Assembly: GCF_014648095.1 (NCBI RefSeq)
Contig: NZ_BMQL01000100.1
Span: forward strand, 1-7,432
Direction: 5' to 3'
DNA length: 7,432 bases
Source: Deinococcus ruber
Lineage (GTDB): Bacteria > Deinococcota > Deinococci > Deinococcales > Deinococcaceae
Below are positions 1-6,200 of the stretch, piece after piece; positions within the stretch are counted from its first letter, which is position 1; each line of letters opens with the position of its first letter. Under the pieces are notes generated by a model, which saw only the letters and a list, made by a program, of their open reading frames with translations, was not told the DNA's origin and did no database searches. The position numbers and the translations under genes are program-made.

Positions 1-23
1 AGGCAGCGCGGAACGCGCTGCCT
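1..23. repeat. Perfect inverted repeat inside the left transposase fragment
   Basis: AGGCAGCGCG, a 3-base loop GAA, then CGCGCTGCCT: 10-bp arms starting exactly at the first base of the window. It lies within the transposase reading frame (RQAARSALP). Its position at the very edge suggests that a strong hairpin may have ended an assembly or been used to cut the window. The arms may extend further left. Confidence 0.75.
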
Positions 24-267
24 GTCGTGTGTGGTGCCAGTGGCGTGTTGAGAGCACCTCAGTCACGAGGTGCTCATCGTCCAGCAGACGATACGCTGCG
101 TTCACCTCGCCCCAGGAGCCGCATTGTCGAGGGAGGGAATCTTCTGGAGACCCAGCGAAGGCCGTCCCAATGCTGACGGCTCGCCTTGTCCTGCGGACAT
201 CCCCGAGGTCAAGGCCACCCCATTGCTCCTCTGCCCATTGCGGAGCATTCAGCCAAGTGCTGTCCAT
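1..267 (-). CDS. IS4-family (Tn5-like) transposase, N-terminal 89 residues, runs off the left edge
   Basis: The minus-strand frame from ATG at 267 stays open to base 1 and gives 89 residues. It begins MDSTWLNAPQWAEEQWGGLD. The stretch LGDVRRTRRAV (about residues 21-31), then SLPRQCGSWGEVNAAYRLLD (about 45-64), is the N-terminal pattern of Tn5-type transposases: a DNA-binding region followed by the segment leading to the first catalytic Asp, which is not in the window. An in-frame TAG at 271-273 lies just upstream of the ATG, so this is the only plausible start. No strong ribosome binding site is seen (AGGGA almost abuts the ATG). Full-length relatives have roughly 450 residues, so about four fifths of the protein is outside. 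It reads in the same direction as the C-terminal fragment at 7183-7431. Confidence 0.85.
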   Translation of the reverse strand, partial: MDSTWLNAPQWAEEQWGGLDLGDVRRTRRAVSIGTAFAGSPEDSLPRQCGSWGEVNAAYRLLDDEHLVTEVLSTRHWHHTRQAARSALP

Positions 268-282
268 TCCCTAGTTTGCATC

Positions 283-301
283 ACTTGTGGGTAACGATCA
301 G
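283..301 (-). repeat. Terminal inverted repeat of the left Tn5-like IS
   Basis: The plus-strand sequence here is ACTTGTGGGTAACGATCAG, the exact reverse complement of 7165-7183. It sits immediately upstream of a Tn5-type transposase and shares the CTGA start and CACAAGT inner half with the Tn5 outside end. It is therefore the likely transposase recognition end. The 9 bp flanking it inside the window are 302-310 (GCCTTTAGG). The partner target-site copy would lie outside the window. Confidence 0.82.
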
Positions 302-305
302 GCCT

Positions 306-748
306 TTAGGCATGGGGTATGTCACGTGCTGGAGGTTCTCGGATGGCGACCCCGTATCTGGCTAGTTTGTCGGTGCAGATCGTCTCTGGGACATGATATT
401 CGCCGAGCAGGCGAGCCAAGAACGTTTTTGCCGCTTCGGTCTCTCGGTGGCGTTGTAGCAGACCCCGTGCTCGTCCACGGCCCTCCAGTGCCAGTGATGG
501 ACACCACGAACTGTCGTACAAACTTCGTCCACGTGCCACCGGGAACCCCGTCGGGGTTCCCGGTGACGCAGCTCTTCAGCAATGAGCGGCGAGAATTTCA
601 TGTTCCACGCCCGAAGCGTGTCGTGGCTGACTTCAATACCGCGCTCTTGGAGCAGCTCCTGCACATCCCGGTAGCTGAGCGGGAAGCGGTGGTACAGCCA
701 TATCACGTGCTGGATGACGCTGATTGGAAAGCGGTGGCGATAGGGCAC
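306..748 (-). pseudogene. IS6-family transposase, frameshifted and C-terminally truncated
   Basis: A DDE transposase broken into two frames. The first frame, from GTG at 748, reads PYRHRFPISVIQHVIWLYHR, then LSYRDVQELLQERGIEVSHD, and carries the first catalytic Asp in WHVDEV (residue 74), followed by HWHWRAVDEHG. Near 462 the match moves to another frame: GLLQRHRETEAAKTFLARLL, then VPETICTDKLARYGVAIRE with the second Asp (TDKL), ending at a TAA at 306-308. Intact relatives have a few more residues (of the type VLDV) at the junction, so a small deletion of about 10-14 bases probably caused the frameshift. The part carrying the catalytic Glu (RCNN..EQSHR in relatives) is absent. The upstream codons read TDPV before PYRHRF, and relatives start about MTDP, so the original start may have been at 758-760 (now GCG). 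The protein cannot be functional. Confidence 0.85.
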
Positions 749-780
749 GGGGTCAGTCGCGGACCCACCCTACCGGATAA

Positions 781-792
781 CCTGACAGAACC
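781..792 (-). repeat. 5' terminal repeat of the IS6 remnant
   Basis: The minus-strand sequence GGTTCTGTCAGG lies just upstream of the IS6 transposase and resembles known IS6-family termini. The matching end on the other side has been lost, so the exact repeat length cannot be measured here. The 8 bp outside it (793-800, GTTGGATG) would be one copy of the target duplication if the insertion was simple. Confidence 0.6.
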
Positions 793-821
793 GTTGGATG
801 TTCTCTACGGCAGAGTCAGCG

Positions 822-873
822 AAGTCTAATTTGCGTGAATGCTTGAGATCAAGCATTCACGCAAATTAGACTT
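822..873. repeat. 52-bp near-perfect palindrome with 25-bp arms
   Basis: The arms at 822-846 and 849-873 are exact reverse complements separated by only two bases (GA at 847-848). The left arm begins AAGTCTAATTTGCGTGAATG. Pairing stops at 821/874. The palindrome is clearly AT-richer than its surroundings, and no T-tract follows on either strand, so it is not a standard intrinsic terminator. It starts 30 bp outside the IS6 end. Possible readings are two abutted inverted ends of an unknown element, a hairpin-forming repeat, or a very large operator. None can be proven from this copy. Confidence 0.9.
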
Positions 874-974
874 AGTATAGATGCGTTCCTTCCCTCTCCT
901 GCACAAACACCTTCAGCAGCTGACAGCTTCATGTATTGAGCCGAACTGTGGGAAACCGGTCGTGTCACACACTC

Positions 975-1086
975 TTGATACCTGCATACATCGGTCACGC
1001 TTGGCTTTCATCGTGTAAGCGTGGTGGCGCGCTCCCGCACTGGGGCTACGCCCCGGTTCCCTGTCCCCAACGTATGCAGATATGAA
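975..1086 (+). repeat. Short inverted-repeat element, copy A
   Basis: A 112-bp unit starting TTGATACCTGCATACATCGG and ending CCAACGTATGCAGATATGAA, so its ends are imperfect inverted repeats of about 20 bp. The ends match copies B (3053-3165) and C (6932-7044). The interior next to the left end (GGTCACGCT) and the right end (CTGTCCCCAACG) is also shared, but the middle has diverged and holds its own small hairpin, GGGGC-TAC-GCCCC, at 1042-1054. No open frame in it makes sense. It looks like a MITE-type or other small dispersed repeat that depends on a transposase encoded elsewhere. It forms most of the leader of the alpha-glucosidase gene. Confidence 0.75.
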
Positions 1087-1104
1087 CAGGGCTATGGTGT
1101 ACAG

Positions 1105-2796
1105 ATGCATCCATCTCCTCTCTCGCAGGTGCCGTGGTGGCAGGACGCCGTGGTGTATCAAGTCTATCCGCGCAGCTTTCAGGACAGCGACGGCGACGGT
1201 GTAGGCGATCTGCGCGGCGTGATCTCTCGGCTCGCGTATCTGCAGCGGCTGGGCATCGACGTGATCTGGCTGTCACCGATCTTCGCGTCTCCCAATGACG
1301 ACAACGGCTACGACATCAGCGACTACCGCGCTATTTTGCCGGAGTTCGGCACGCTCGCCGATTTCCAGGAGTTGCTGGCGAAGGCCCACGACTATGGCCT
1401 GAAGGTTATGCTTGATCTGGTCGTCAACCATTCCAGCGATCAGCATCCGTGGTTTGTGGAGGCCCGCACCGATCCACAGTCCGAAAAACGCGACTACTAC
1501 ATCTGGAAGAAGCCGGTGGACGGCGGCCTGCCGACCCGCTGGCAGGCGTATTTTGGCGGCCCGGTCTGGGAACTGGACGAGGCATCGGGGGAGTACTATC
1601 TGCACCTATTCAGCCCCCATCAGCCTGATCTGAACTGGGAGAACCCCGCCCTGCGACATGAAATCTACGGCATGATGCGCTTCTGGATGGACCTCGGTAT
1701 CGACGGCTGGCGCATGGATACCATCAACATGCTCTCAAAGGACCCAGCCTATCTGGAAGGTGATCCGATTCCCGGCACCACCCTGACCAATGGCTGGCCG
1801 CATTTCCTGAATGGACCGCAGATTCACACCTACCTTCAGGAAATGCACCACGAGGTCCTGGCCCACTATGACGTGATGACGGTGGGCGAGACGCCGGAGG
1901 TCAGCCCGCAGGTGGGATCGCTCTATAGCCACCCAGCGCGGCATGAACTGAACATGGTGTTCCACTTCGAGCATGTCTTTCTGGGTGACGGCGAGCGTGG
2001 GAAATGGAGCGACGGCCCCTGGACGCTGCCAGAACTCAAACAGATCTTAGCCCGCTGGCAGGTCGAGTTGCATGGCCGAGGCTGGAACAGTCTGTACTGG
2101 GACAACCACGATCAGCCGCGCGCCGTGTCGCGCTTCGGTCATGACCGCGACTACCGGGTGCCGAGTGCCAAGCTGCTCGCGACGATCCTGCTGTTCATGC
2201 AGGGCACGCCGTACATCTACCAGGGTCAGGAACTCGGCATGACCAACGTGAAGTTCGAGAGTGTGGAACACTACCGCGATCTGGAGAGTCTGAACGGGGC
2301 AAAGGAACTCCGTGAACAGCATGGCTGGGACGACGCGCGGATTCCGGCGGCCTTGCATGCACGCAGCCGTGACAACGCCCGCACGCCGATGCACTGGACA
2401 ACGGGGCGAAACGCCGGATTCAGTAGCGGCACGCCCTGGATCGGGGTCAATCCTAACTTCCTGCAGATCAATGCCGAGCAGGCCGAAGCCGACCCAGACT
2501 CGGTGTGGCATCACTATCGTCGCACCATCGCCCTGCGAAAGTCGCTGCCAGTGGTGCGGGACGGCACTTTCGAACTGCTGGCAGCTGATCATCCCACGCT
2601 GTTCGCCTACGTGCGGCGTAGTGGCCAAACCCAACTGCTGGTGATAGGCCACTTCTCGGAGCAGAGAGGGAGCTACGTGCTGCCCGAAGGATTCGCGGAC
2701 GGTGAGGTGATCAGCAACAATCTGACGCACCTTGAGGTCCAGGACGGGGAACTGACGTTGCAGCCGTATCAGGCTGTCGTGATCCAGGGGAACTGA
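1105..2796 (+). CDS. GH13 alpha-glucosidase (oligo-1,6-glucosidase / maltase type)
   Basis: A 563-residue retaining glycoside hydrolase of family GH13 that removes terminal glucose from short malto- or isomalto-oligosaccharides. With no signal peptide it should act in the cytoplasm on imported sugars. The N-terminal calcium-type loop is DSDGDGVGDLRG (27-38). Conserved region I is DLVVNHSSD (D104, H109), region V is QPDLNWENP (173-181), region II is GWRMDTINML with nucleophile D205, region III is VGETPEV with acid/base E262, and region IV is WDNHDQPR with D336. The catalytic barrel is followed by a C-terminal beta domain (about 480-563). Length fits the family (about 550-600). Thr206 after the nucleophile is the residue seen in alpha-1,4-preferring enzymes, where strict alpha-1,6 enzymes tend to have Val, so a maltase or mixed preference is plausible but inferred. 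I chose ATG 1105 because WWQDAVVYQVYPRSFQ then begins at residue 11, as in the family. The GTG at 1021 would add residues encoded by repeat copy A. No clear ribosome binding site is visible. The gene is convergent with the kinase and has no sugar transporter or regulator beside it. Confidence 0.93.
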   Translation: MHPSPLSQVPWWQDAVVYQVYPRSFQDSDGDGVGDLRGVISRLAYLQRLGIDVIWLSPIFASPNDDNGYDISDYRAILPEFGTLADFQELLAKAHDYGLKVMLDLVVNHSSDQHPWFVEARTDPQSEKRDYYIWKKPVDGGLPTRWQAYFGGPVWELDEASGEYYLHLFSPHQPDLNWENPALRHEIYGMMRFWMDLGIDGWRMDTINMLSKDPAYLEGDPIPGTTLTNGWPHFLNGPQIHTYLQEMHHEVLAHYDVMTVGETPEVSPQVGSLYSHPARHELNMVFHFEHVFLGDGERGKWSDGPWTLPELKQILARWQVELHGRGWNSLYWDNHDQPRAVSRFGHDRDYRVPSAKLLATILLFMQGTPYIYQGQELGMTNVKFESVEHYRDLESLNGAKELREQHGWDDARIPAALHARSRDNARTPMHWTTGRNAGFSSGTPWIGVNPNFLQINAEQAEADPDSVWHHYRRTIALRKSLPVVRDGTFELLAADHPTLFAYVRRSGQTQLLVIGHFSEQRGSYVLPEGFADGEVISNNLTHLEVQDGELTLQPYQAVVIQGN

Positions 2797-2873
2797 GCGA
2801 AGCGTTCCTCAGGGCTGCAGCTTCATCCTGCCGTGGTCTCGTCCTATGAGTTCTGAAGCGTCTGGGGATCCTG

Positions 2874-2919
2874 GTGTCGGTGGCCAAAGCAGTGTCCGCA
2901 ATGGTGAGGCCACCGACAC
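2874..2919. repeat. Hairpin with perfect 12-bp arms
   Basis: GTGTCGGTGGCC (2874-2885) and GGCCACCGACAC (2908-2919) are exact reverse complements around a 22-base spacer. It lies 78 bp after the alpha-glucosidase stop codon. No T-tract follows, so it is at best a factor-independent terminator of unusual form. It may instead be an RNA-stabilising stem or the relic of a small repeat. Confidence 0.65.
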
Positions 2920-3052
2920 GCCTGCACCTGTCGCCTGGCACTTCAATGAAGCTCTTCGAGCGTCGGAACTGCCAGTTCCGTGCAGATCGCGTTCCAATCA
3001 GTTTCCTCAGTGAAGGCCTGTCAACGAGGAGGCCTGATCATCTAGACGCTTA

Positions 3053-3165
3053 TGGATACCTGCATGCGTTGGTCACGCTCTGTTGCCATGACGCAATCGG
3101 GCGAGCCGGCTGCCAAACCGGGCTGCACCTGAGGTCAACCTATCCCCAACGTATGCAGGTATCAC
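3053..3165 (+). repeat. Short inverted-repeat element, copy B
   Basis: A 113-bp unit starting TGGATACCTGCATGCGTTGG and ending CCAACGTATGCAGGTATCAC. It aligns without gaps to the reverse complement of copy C (6932-7044) with about 14 differences (roughly 88% identity by hand), so the whole length is homologous, not only the ends. The last bases are doubled: AGGTATCAC at 3157-3165 is followed by AGGTATCAA at 3166-3174, a short tandem duplication of the terminus. It lies between the convergent genes, in the same orientation as copy A. Confidence 0.85.
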
Positions 3166-3216
3166 AGGTATCAAGAGTGAAACCCGAATCGTTCGACGAC
3201 ATGAAAGAACTGGTGT

Positions 3217-3256
3217 AGGCGATTACCGCCTCCTGGCAAGGCACGGTGACCTTGCC
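3217..3256 (-). terminator. Possible transcription end for the histidine kinase (two small stem-loops)
   Basis: Downstream of the kinase stop codon are two inverted repeats: GGCAAGG (3235-3241) with CCTTGCC (3250-3256), and AGGCG (3217-3221) with CGCCT (3227-3231). Neither is followed by a run of T on the kinase strand, so a classical intrinsic terminator is not shown. The position after the gene is the main argument. Confidence 0.3.
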
Positions 3257-3286
3257 TACCGTAGGTGATTTCGGCGGCTGATTGGC

Positions 3287-6200
3287 TCAGTCCAGCTTCG
3301 GCAAGGTGAAGCTGAAGGTGGCGCCCGTTCGGCCATCACTTTCCGCGAATACCCGTCCCCGGTGCTTCTGCACGATGCGTTTGACCGTCGCCAACCCCAC
3401 ACCAGTGCCCTTGAACTCCTTCTCGGTGTGCAGCCGCTGAAAGATTCCAAACAGCTTCTGGGCATATCTCGGGTCGAAGCCAACCCCATTGTCCTCGACA
3501 GAGATGTACCACTCCGTCTCATGCGCTTCGCAGTTCACCTTGACTTCGGACACCTCGCGCTTGGCCGAGTATTTGACCGCATTGCTCAGCAGGTTCGTGA
3601 TCACCTGCTGCAGCAACTGCAGGTCACCCTGCACGTGAGGCAAATCTCCGATCTGCCACCGTATCGGATGGCTCTCGAATTCGGCTGCAGCGTCTCGGCA
3701 CCCTTGGACGACCAACCGGTTCAGGTCCACGGAGCGCACATTCACCTCCTGACGCCCCGATCTGGAGAGCACCAGCATGCTGTCAATCAGGTCGGTCATC
3801 CGCAGCGCCGCTTGCTTGATCACCTTGAGGTGCTGCCCGACGCGCTCATTGGGTGCTTTTTCCAGTGCCTTCTCGGCCAGCTCGGCGAAGCCCATCACGT
3901 GCCGCACCGGGGTCCGCAGGTCATGCGAGGCGCTGTAGGTGAAGGCTTCCAGCTCCTGGTTCGAGAGCTGAAGTTCGGTGTTGGCCGTTTCCAGCTGATT
4001 GGTCCGCTCCCGCAGCGCCGCCACGCTCTCCGCTCGTTCCAGGACCAGCCCGAGGCTGTACACCGCCGTTTCCAGCGTGGCTGTATCTGCTGGCGTCCAG
4101 GTCCATTGATCGAACAGTCCGACAGCCAGCACGCCCACTGGCTCCCCGTGAATTCGCACCAAGAAAGATGCGCCGGCGTGCACATGGCTGATGAGCTCAC
4201 TCGGGGTCTCTTCGCTCCGGATGTAGTGATCCTGATAGAAGGGGTGCCCGCTGGTCCAGGGGACATACACCGTCGGCGCGGTCCAGGCGAGGCCCTGCTC
4301 ACGCATCCGGTGCAACAGGTCAGCATTGCCCGTATCGCCGACCTGGGCCTTGAGGGCCCAACGGTTGCCTGCTGGTTCCCAGTAGGCGGCTGTACCCGGC
4401 GGCAGCATCGAGAGAATCAGTGCCTGAGCGTGCCCTAGGATGACAGAGCGGTCTGTTTCGTCGGCAAGGTCGCGGGACATCAGGGCGAAGGCCTCCAGGG
4501 TCCGACTGCGCCGTTCCGTCTCCTCCTGCTGGATCTGCACCTGACGGGCAACGCGGGTCCGCTCCAGGGCCAGGCCGAGGCTGCGTCCCACCGCCCGGAT
4601 GATGCCCTGTTCGCGCTCGCTCCAGCTCAATTGCCCCTTGACCCCGACCGACAGCACGCTGACCGGTTGACCATCCAGAAAATACGGGTAAGCGGCCACC
4701 GCGCCGTAGTTGGGACGCGGCGGCAGGCCCTCACCCACCGCGTCCCAGTGAGACACGAAATGCGGCTGCTGCGTCTGGACGGCCTGCGCGAACCGGGGCG
4801 TGTCCTGCGAGAAGCCCTCCTGGATCAGCGTCACGAACTCAGGAGTGACGTCGATCGACCAGGCCGTCGCCCGCCAGCGTGCCGCGTCCAGGTCGTAGTG
4901 CACCACGCTCACATCGCCCAGCGTGGCCCGCAGCACCTCCGCAGCCCGGCTGACCAGCGCGGCAACCTCGGTGGTGTCCGCCGAAGCCTCCGTAAAGCGG
5001 GTGAACGCCTCCAGGGCCGCGTTCTGAGCTTGTAGTTCCTCCGCTTGGCCCGCCCAGGCGAGCGCCAGGCCCAGGCTGTGTCCCACGGCGGTGAACACCG
5101 CCCGGTCGGCCGCTTCCCAGACGGTGGAGGTCTGAGTGCCGACCACCAGCATCCCCGAGGGCCGGCCGGCCGTGAAGTAGGGGTAGAAGGCGGCGATGCC
5201 GTACGACTCGGTGTGCTCGAAGCGCTGCTGCTCGGCGTCCCAACCGTCAACGAAGACGGGCGCGCCCGTCTCGACGGCCGCGGCGTAGCCGGGGGTCTCC
5301 AAGGGCAATCCAGCGCGCAGCAGCGCCTCGAGCCCCGGGTCCGGTACCCGCGTCACGGTGGCCTTCCAGAGATCGCCTTGCAGCGTGTAATAGCCGATCG
5401 ACCAATCGGGCAGGAACGAGATAATCAAATCCCGGGCCCACTCGGCTAGGCGCTGCGGATCGTTCTCCTTGCCAATCACGCCGGTCAGTGTCACGAACGC
5501 CTCCAGCGCCGCCTGCCGCTCCTGGAGGTGTGACTGGTCGGCCCGGTTCAGCGCCTGTTCAAGCCCCCGAGCAACAGCCAGGAAGAGTTCCCGCTGTGCG
5601 GCGCTCCAGGTCGTGCTGCTGCTGAACCCGGCCGTGAACATGAACCGGGGCTGACCCTGATGAAAGTAGGGGGCCAGCCCCACGACATGAAACGCTTCCG
5701 TGAACGGCACACCCTGTACTTCCGCGTTCCAGTCTTCTAACAAGACCGGTTGGCGCTGTTCGGTGGCCATCAGAAAGCTGGGGGTCTGCGCTGAAAGACC
5801 CGCCTCGACCACTTGCCGCAGCGCTTCGGGCATGTCTGCCGTGGTCATCTGCGCCCGCCAAACGCCATCGTTCCACTCGTAGTACGCGCCCATCAAGTCC
5901 GGGATGCTCAGCTGCAACACCCGCTGTGCCTGGCGAACCAGATACCCGATGTCGGTGCTGGTGCCAGCGGCCTCGGTGAAGGCGATGAAGGCGCTCAGGC
6001 CATCGGTATGGCGCTGCTGCTCCTGAAGCTGTGCTTGCAGCTGGCCTGTCACGCGCACCCGGCCCAGGGCCACGCTGCACTGGGCGGCGAGCGTCTGCAG
6101 GAAGCGCTGTTCCTCGGCGGTGAACGTGTGCGGTTCCTTGAAATCGAGAATGATCGTTCCGAGCGGGCGTCTGTCCAGGAACATCGGGAGCACGGCGCTG

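Larger units (their letters stand above)
1..301 (-). mobile_element. Tn5-like IS4-family insertion sequence, left copy, partial (5' end)
   Basis: This is the 5' portion of an insertion sequence that continues past the left edge of the window. Its outer end is a 19-bp sequence at 283-301 which, read on the minus strand, is CTGATCGTTACCCACAAGT. That matches the Tn5/IS50 outside end (CTGACTCTTATACACAAGT) at 14 of 19 positions by hand comparison. The transposase start codon lies 15 bp inside this end. The same 19 bp, in the orientation expected for the other terminus, closes a second copy at 7165-7183. The neighbouring DNA at 302 onward is a broken IS6-family element, so this IS probably landed in an older IS. 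Confidence 0.82.
302..792 (-). mobile_element. IS6-family insertion sequence remnant
   Basis: This is a decayed IS6-family element read on the minus strand. Its 5' terminus is at 792, where the minus strand starts GGTTCTGTCAGGTTATCC. That is close to the GGTTCTGT / GGCACTGT starts typical of IS6-family ends. The transposase begins about 44 bp inside. The 3' third of the element is missing: similarity to IS6 transposases stops at about 310, where the Tn5-like IS begins. The simplest history is an IS6 copy that decayed and was then interrupted or cut off by the Tn5-like IS. If it was a simple insertion, the missing 3' part should lie beyond the left IS, outside the window. Confidence 0.75.
793..1104. 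other. Non-coding stretch between the IS6 remnant and the alpha-glucosidase
   Basis: No credible gene is seen. It holds the perfect palindrome at 822-873 and element copy A at 975-1086. The rest (874-974) shows no recognisable RNA gene. TAGTATAGA just after the palindrome resembles a -10 box, but no -35 box at a suitable distance convinces me. Element A ends only 18 bp before the glucosidase ATG, so the leader of that gene largely consists of the repeat. Confidence 0.6.
2797..3286. other. Intergenic region between convergent genes
   Basis: 490 bp between the stop codons of the alpha-glucosidase and the kinase. I see no credible gene. It contains a 12-bp-arm hairpin (2874-2919), element copy B (3053-3165), small inverted repeats such as GGAACT-GCC-AGTTCC around 2964-2978, and stem-loops beside the kinase stop (3217-3256). 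The only long open frame (2874-3218) runs across the hairpin and the repeat and resembles no protein I know. Confidence 0.6.

Noticed and set aside
287..829. Plus-strand open frame of 180 codons
   Set aside because: It is antisense to the IS6 transposase remnant, whose motifs are clear on the other strand, and it runs from the IS4 end across the IS6 terminus.
899..945. CACCTTCAGCAGCTGACAGC resembling the N-terminal HLQQVTEA coding segment of the kinase
   Set aside because: The shared stretch is only about 14 bases and the frame soon loses similarity, so chance is the simpler explanation.
1021..1104. GTG at 1021 as start of the alpha-glucosidase, adding 28 residues
   Set aside because: The extra residues are encoded mostly by repeat copy A and have no counterpart in GH13 enzymes. 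ATG 1105 places the family N-terminus correctly.
2047..2730. Minus-strand open frame of 227 codons
   Set aside because: It is antisense to the well-supported alpha-glucosidase and shows no family motif.
3362..4438. Long plus-strand open frame (358 codons)
   Set aside because: It lies wholly antisense to the histidine kinase ATPase and GAF regions, has no recognisable domain, and is explained by the GC-rich codon pattern of the real gene. The same applies to 5813-6568 and the shorter frames across the kinase.
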